Assembly: GCA_023105745.1 (NCBI GenBank)
Contig: JALGQZ010000008.1
Span: 19,963,866 to 20,027,865 of the forward strand
Direction of reading: 5' to 3'
DNA length: 64,000 nt
DNA from: Austropuccinia psidii
Lineage: Eukaryota > Basidiomycota > Pucciniomycetes > Pucciniales > Sphaerophragmiaceae
The notes under the pieces were generated by a model, which saw only the letters and a program-made list of their open reading frames with translations, did not search any database and was not told the DNA's origin. Positions 60,609-64,000 of this stretch are shown in pieces; the stretch's first letter is position 1; each line of letters begins with the position of its first letter. A program made the translations under genes and the position numbers.

Positions 60609-61257
60609 TAAATAATTCAGAGATTATGTTTTTTTTTTACTTTTTTTCCTTGTCTAAAGTTTCATTCAAGAAAAGATTCTCCAATTCTTGTTTATGTTCC
60701 TTTGAATTTGAAGAGAACTAATTATATTAAAGACCAAAAAGAGAAAATTATTTATGTTTTTAAGATGAGTATTTTTGTAAGGATAGAAGGTTTCCCAAGA
60801 AACATTTTGAAGAAAAAAAATGAACTAATATTATAATAGATTAATAATAAGTACTAAATCATCTGAAATAAAGTTTGGATTTACCTGAAAAGATAAATTT
60901 TTCTGATGAGGGACTTCAAAATACAAATAGAATTGATGAAATTCAGAATATATAGATAGAGTAAAGTATTTATAGTATATAATAGCTTGATGAAGATGAA
61001 AATAGAACCAAAAGCCTTGTTGATCAATTCAAATATCTGAATATATCTCATATAATGTAATACAGATGTATTTTATAAAATTGAAATCTTTGTTCTCTAA
61101 TATTCTAGTGGCTTGGAAGAGCCTGGAATATCAACAAGAGTCAAAATATTGGTTACAACCCAGTTCAGAGGAAGGATCTAAGCTCATTCTCTTTTCAGTC
61201 CAATATGAGTTTCAAATGCAACATCTACTGTCAGGTGCAGCCAATTTGCTCAAGGTT

Positions 61258-61830
61258 TCTTGGTCACACCTCTGTTGGATCCTGAGTGGTGTGAAGCCAC
61301 TTGGGAGTTGAGTTGGTTTACCACTCCTTGCTAGGCTGAAGAAATTTGAGTATTCTCTCTCTGGTTCCATTTCTCTTCTATGGCTCAGATAGTAGATTTA
61401 TTATCTGTGATATTGGCTTCCCTTTCTTTCAGAGTTTTCAAGTTCCTGTTGGGCTCTCACCTTTTGGTGATTTGCATGAGTCCTTTGAAGAGTATTTATT
61501 TTATGAAAATCTCATTAATAATTTCTACAAGCTCTGTTCAGTGGAAGTCTAGTTTGATATCCCTGTATAACATTCTCCATTGGAGAATCTTTTTGAGTAT
61601 TTGATGGGTCAAAATGAAATATTCTGATTCTATGAAAGCCACCCCTGGAGGTTTTCTGTTTGAAAAAAGCTTTAAAGGTGACAAAAGGTTCTTTTTTCCA
61701 TATTCTATAACTCTGATTAACTTCAAATTCTTTCTCTCCCAGCTCTCTATTCCTCTTGATGGCTGTTGCTTTTTGTAAAGGATAATGTCTTGGAAATCCA
61801 AAGTTTTTTAAAGGAGGTTGTTTAATCTCT
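61258..61830 (-). pseudogene. Gypsy-3 Gag N-terminal relic, right of the TIR element
   Basis: Collinear with Gypsy-1 Gag exon 2 (GTGTGAAGCCACTTGGGAG matches 8118-8136; TTGGAAATCCAAAGTTTTT matches the start of the exon). It ends near the intron acceptor. Many stops. Confidence 0.75.
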
Positions 61831-62132
61831 CATCTTCATAATTATATCTTTATCTAGCTTATAAAAATCTCTGTTATGCAAAGAATGTATAAGTCATTTT
61901 TGACAAGTTATTATTGAAACTATCAATAATAGATATTTTAAGTAAGCTTTCCACCCCAGTCTGTCTAAAAAAACTGAACTATAAGGGTTTTCTTAAAGAA
62001 AAATAAAAGAAATATAAACTTTGCTCATATATATAAATAAATTAAGTAAACAAAATATGACTATATATCTTTTTGAAAGAGTATTTTGTTTGAAAATATC
62101 AACAATGATGATTATGATCAACTTTTGATACC

Positions 62133-62626
62133 TGTCAGGATGAGTCTATGATGAAGCAGTAATAATAGTATTTACATATTTACATATTACTGTGACATGG
62201 ATAATTATAATAAAAATGGTTTTAAATAGTAATATCAAGGGCTTTACTATTTTAAAATAGTGGTGGTGAGTGCTGTTGAAAGCCCTGGGTGCAGTCTCAC
62301 CAGTTGGATTACTATAATGAGAGCTACAATATTCTAAGATTTAAGGTATACCTAATTATTTTCCAAGAGTATAGCTGTTTTTGACAGTTTCACTATGTAG
62401 GAATTCAAGAGCAGGATGGGGATTCCTTTTCTGGCAGAGAAAAGGCCACTTTTTATCCTGAAATGGGGTGGAAAGGTCCTCTAGACAATCCACATAGAGG
62501 AAGTCAAGATTTTTAACTTCTGAGTTCTGGAATGTGGGCTGAAAAAGGCCTGTATACTCTTTATTGGTCCCAGATGTGGTTTTGAAACCACATCTGGGCA
62601 GGTTTCCCCAATACAGGGTGAGAAGG
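62133..62626 (-). repeat. Truncated gypsy LTR (subfamily A)
   Basis: Starts TGTCAGGATGAGTC and follows the other LTRs until AATACAGGGTGAGAA, then diverges abruptly. The hairpin is intact at 62571-62596. The left junction shows no primer-binding site, so it is probably not the Gypsy-3 5' LTR but a separate broken insertion. Confidence 0.8.
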
Positions 62627-64000
62627 TTTGTAAGGTTTGTCTATGAAACTCTTGATAATAGTAACAATATAAAGAGTACTATGACTTTCATCAGTATAAA
62701 ATATAATATAATAAAATATTATAACCACAAATTTAAATATAATTATCAAAAATAATTATATAAAAGAAAATAAATTTAATTATTATTATAGAATATAATA
62801 ATAAAATAAAATATAATAATTATAATGAATTATAATTATTCTATTATTGTTATAGTCACTGACAATTATAACAATAAGAAGTGTAAAGCTCTTAATGAGA
62901 CAATTATACATGGAAAATATAAATATTTAACCACTTATAAAGAATATAAATATTATTTATAAAAGAATTAAAACACAAACTGTGCAGAAATAATTCTATA
63001 TAAAAAAACTAATAATAGATAAAAAAGATATAGAATTCTAGAGAAAACTTACTTATAATATTTATTTAATACAGCAAGTCAAAAACAACAGTTATTATAT
63101 TAAATAATGGCTATAAGTTAAAAAAACGCCAAAAATTAATATTTTAAAAGATAAAACAATTTTTTATAATAAAAAATATGATTGAAGAGTTTTGAGAGGA
63201 ATTTTTGGATTTTAAAAGATATTTTAAAGACAATAATTTTATAAAATAAAATATATTATAGATGATTAAAAAAATAATCTAATTTCCATGATTACAATTC
63301 TTTAATTTAAGATTTATAAAGAATAAAATTCCTAAGAAATATTTTAATAATAAGATTTTATATATAATAAAACTTTACCTGTTTAAATGTCAAATATAAT
63401 TGGATTGTTAATGATGGTGGACAAAAACAGTGATGAAAATACTCTTTTTATGTCTAAAGAGCAACTATCATGATTCATAATGAATATAGAGGGCGTGCTC
63501 AGGTCAAAACTGAAAAACCATTCTTAAAAATAAAGTTCTTAACTTAAGGCAACTTATTTATAATTCCAGTTTGAAGTTACCAGTGTTATTATTAACTCCA
63601 GGTAGCTTTGATCCTCATTTAAACTAATTATTTTAAGTTTTCATATGAGATAAGTTTCTTTATATTAAATTACATCACATGAAAAACTTAAAAATAGATT
63701 TTCAAGCAGAAATATCTTAAACTCAATTTTTAATCAGTTTTTAAAGAAATTATAATTTTCTTTGAGCTTAATTAAAAGAGTAAATTTCAAGGCTAATTAC
63801 CCAGGAAATTTGTTTATAAAAGATACTTGAAATTTAATTTACACATAGATAATATAAGATTGTAAGCTGTGTGAAATTTTCAAGCAAATCCATTAAGAAT
63901 TGGATTTTTTAATGAATTCTTGAAGTTATTGCTATTTTTCCACATAAAATAGAAATACACACTAAAACTTAACTTTTGATAAGGTTTTAATGCTTGTAAC
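62627..64000. other. Very AT-rich DNA without recognised features
   Basis: Long runs of TAATAATAAAATA-type sequence; no gene, LTR or TIR is visible. Confidence 0.5.

Larger units (their letters stand above)
50600..61257. mobile_element. Outer TIR element (family C), splitting Gypsy-3 gag
   Basis: Inverted ends of about 48 bp: left AACCATGGGTAAAGTGGCC from 50600; right, reversed, AACCTTGAGCAAATTGGCT from 61257; both continue through CACCTGACA to TGTTGCATTTG. A 3-bp TCT flanks both ends (50597-50599, 61258-61260). The gypsy gag sequence is collinear across the junction. Subtracting the solo LTR and inner copy leaves about 4.9 kb, AT-rich, without a recognisable transposase; presumably non-autonomous. 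Superfamily is uncertain. Confidence 0.7.

Noticed and set aside
62133..62626. 5' LTR of Gypsy-3
   Set aside because: No primer-binding site or leader adjoins it and it is subfamily A, whereas the Gypsy-3 3' LTR is subfamily B.

Overview
The window looks like a gene-poor, transposon-packed, AT-rich stretch of a rust fungus genome (Pucciniales). The Ty3/gypsy Gag-Pol sequence matches, from memory, proteins typical of the myrtle rust Austropuccinia psidii. The genus is an inference; a eukaryotic, fungal, intron-containing nuclear genome is clear from the short GT-AG introns (56-107 nt). I recognise only two host genes: an unidentified three-exon gene at the left edge (35-1177, minus, 5' end unresolved) and an intact six-exon poly(A)-binding protein 2 (PABPN1/Pab2) gene at 45065-46037, plus. 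No rRNA gene, functional tRNA gene or CRISPR array was seen.

Layout from left to right. 1335-11031: a nearly intact Ty3/gypsy chromovirus-type retrotransposon (Gypsy-1, minus, 1438-bp LTRs, TSD GCCCT) next to the 5' side of the left-edge gene. 11846-12816: a Ty1/copia-type gag remnant preceded by seven short repeats. 13258-18263: a complete but dead Ty1/copia element (452-bp LTRs, TSD CGAAC) whose six in-frame stops are all TGA. 18264-23750: AT-rich DNA with a hairpin-repeat array, two tRNA-like SINE candidates and a 120-bp duplication. 23751-44786: a PIF/Harbinger DNA transposon (about 120-bp TIRs, TSD TAA) blown apart by nested insertions: a solo gypsy LTR (25213-26614, TSD ATGCT) and Gypsy-2 (27945-43100, TSD CTTCA). 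Gypsy-2 is itself split by a 5.5-kb foldback-like element (30866-36365) that has long inverted repeats and carries a 4.3-kb satellite of about 205 copies of a 21-bp palindromic monomer.

44787-47540: the Pab2 gene, whose upstream region starts at the Harbinger end. 47540-61830: a decayed third gypsy copy split by a TIR element (50600-61257) that contains a solo LTR (51796-53321, TSD TTTTC) and a second TIR element of the same family (54935-59167) with a T8A microsatellite and two hairpins. A MITE with an 8-bp TSD (59710-60608) and an LTR fragment (62133-62626) follow; the rest is AT-rich.

The most interesting points are: (1) the 21-bp satellite, whose palindromes repeat every two helical turns, inside a foldback-like transposon; (2) a proposed spliced architecture of the gypsy element, with a leader intron whose removal creates the Gag start codon, a 68-nt gag intron, and an optional 86-nt intron that would switch Gag to Gag-Pol; (3) the exclusive TGA nonsense signature, pointing to CpG decay; (4) the nesting order, which can be read from paired target-site duplications. 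All counts of mismatches were made by eye.
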